Program-made: the position numbers and the translations under genes
Part shown: piece after piece, positions 45,737 through 46,556 of the stretch
How the letters are laid out: each line of letters starts with the position of its first letter
Position numbering within the stretch: the stretch's first letter is position 1
Notes under the pieces: generated by a model
Told to the model about the DNA's origin: nothing
Database searches by the model: none
What the model saw: the letters and a program-made list of their open reading frames with translations, nothing else
NCBI GenBank assembly: GCA_963642995.1
Contig: CAVIIZ010000008.1
Coordinates: forward strand, 1-46,556
Reading direction: 5' to 3'
DNA: 46,556 nt
Origin: CAVAWX01 sp963642995
GTDB lineage: Bacteria; Actinomycetota; Coriobacteriia; Coriobacteriales; QAMH01

Positions 45737-46556
45737 ATGGAGAACCAAACCCCCACTGTTGTTATCGAACAACAAGGCGAGAAGCGTCGCCGCGGCGGCC
45801 TCGTGTGGCTGCTCGCGCTGGCCTTCGTCGCCGTGCTCGCCATCGGCGGCACCTTCGCGTACCTGACGTACACCACCAACCAGGCGGTCAACCGCATCCA
45901 GACCGACCCGGTCTTGACGGCCGACCTCCTCGAGCCCAACTGGGACGCGGCCGCAAAGACCGCTTCCGCGGAGACGGACACCGCCAAGCAGACCAAGGAC
46001 GCCTCCGGCGACTACTTCATCCCGGCGGGCGCCCACAACATGCTGCCCGGCTCTTCGGTGGCCAAGGACCCGACCATCATAAACACCTCCAACGGCGGCG
46101 CGAAGATGTTCGCCGGCATGATGTTGCAGTTCCAGGTCTGGAACGATACTGACAAGAAGTACGTGAACATGACCGCCCAGCAGGTGGCCGACACCCTGGC
46201 CATCTACAACCTGTCCAAGACTGAAAACGACACCACCGCCGGCCTGACGCTGGGCGACGGCTGGACGCAGATCACCGCCTACGGCACCGAAACCACGGCA
46301 ACCGTGGCAGCTGCTGGCCAGACGACCGGCAACAAAGTTTATGTGGACTCTGACGGCTGCATGTACTTCTACTACACTACCGCGCTTGATGCGCAGCCCG
46401 AGGCCATCACGACCGACACCGACGTCGACACCACCGCCGGCGCCGCGACCGCCAAGACCTCTGCCCTGTTCGGCTATGTGAATTTCATGAAGGCTGCCAC
46501 GCAGGCCCAGATCGACCAGTTCAACAAGACGGTCATCAAGTCCAAGAGCGCCTTCC
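45737..46556 (+). CDS. SipW-dependent-type exported protein (TasA/camelysin-like), 3' end outside window
   Basis: At least 273 residues are encoded, with no stop before the window ends. A short N-terminus (MENQTPTVVIEQQGEKRRRG) leads into GLVWLLALAFVAVLAIGGTF and AYLTYTTNQAVNR, a SipW-type signal peptide. The mature part contains IPAGAHNMLPGSSVAKDPTI, a block typical of TasA/camelysin-like proteins, then a serine/threonine-rich beta region. AAAGGAGG at 45721-45728 is a strong ribosome site. It shares the YTTNQA-x-NR motif with the preceding gene, so both are probably processed by one signal peptidase and act together at the surface. Confidence 0.88.
   Translation, partial: MENQTPTVVIEQQGEKRRRGGLVWLLALAFVAVLAIGGTFAYLTYTTNQAVNRIQTDPVLTADLLEPNWDAAAKTASAETDTAKQTKDASGDYFIPAGAHNMLPGSSVAKDPTIINTSNGGAKMFAGMMLQFQVWNDTDKKYVNMTAQQVADTLAIYNLSKTENDTTAGLTLGDGWTQITAYGTETTATVAAAGQTTGNKVYVDSDGCMYFYYTTALDAQPEAITTDTDVDTTAGAATAKTSALFGYVNFMKAATQAQIDQFNKTVIKSKSAF

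Overview
The window is a GC-rich bacterial chromosome segment from an anaerobic actinobacterium, most likely class Coriobacteriia and Eggerthellaceae-like. The assignment is an inference: it rests on base composition, the DUF5692-type membrane protein, a decarboxylase/cupin enzyme, SipW-type exported proteins and several AAA ATPases of the DUF4143 and DUF234 types. No rRNA is present to fix the genus.

Layout. 1-9.2 kb is accessory DNA. It holds a broken DUF4143-type ATPase between direct repeats, a methyltransferase plus GIY-YIG/helicase restriction locus (helicase frameshifted; the methyltransferase has an AT-rich block after NPPY), and an AbiE toxin-antitoxin pair between perfect 59-bp direct repeats. 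9.2-18.4 kb is core: an ABC-F ATPase, an M50 peptidase, scpA-scpB, an RluB-type pseudouridine synthase, a patatin, tryptophanyl-tRNA synthetase and an MFS transporter. 18.4-26.5 kb carries an aberrant tRNA-Ser(CGA) and the reverse-strand operon sufC-sufB-sufD-sufS-sufU plus two cyclophilin-like genes, with a divergent Rrf2/IscR-type regulator and then thioredoxin.

26.5-34.8 kb is an island of four intact AAA ATPases with C-terminal PD-(D/E)XK-like regions, gene remnants, a decarboxylase/cupin enzyme and a 138-bp inverted repeat. Each intact ATPase has its own short repeat or palindrome just upstream. 34.8-38.3 kb returns to housekeeping genes: a SpoU methyltransferase, a frameshifted DUF5692 protein behind a leader able to form alternative stems, a cupin, a small secreted protein and initiator tRNA. 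38.3-40 kb is AT-richer scar DNA with a broken RhuM gene and an apparent type III restriction start. 40-43 kb holds coaE and uvrB. 43-44 kb holds a PIN-type toxin-antitoxin pair and three 33-bp tandem repeats. 44.3 kb to the end holds two SipW-dependent-type exported proteins, the second running off the window.

Main discovery candidate: ATPase cassettes that each carry private DNA tags (15- to 39-bp arrays or dyads upstream; 23-bp tandem units beside the first). Where repeats bound a cassette, two edges fall exactly at a stop codon and a third, beside the AbiE toxin, within a few bases of one. This suggests self-recognising selfish elements whose tags outlast their genes. Several other genes carry small internal deletions or frameshifts, which may be real decay or assembly error.
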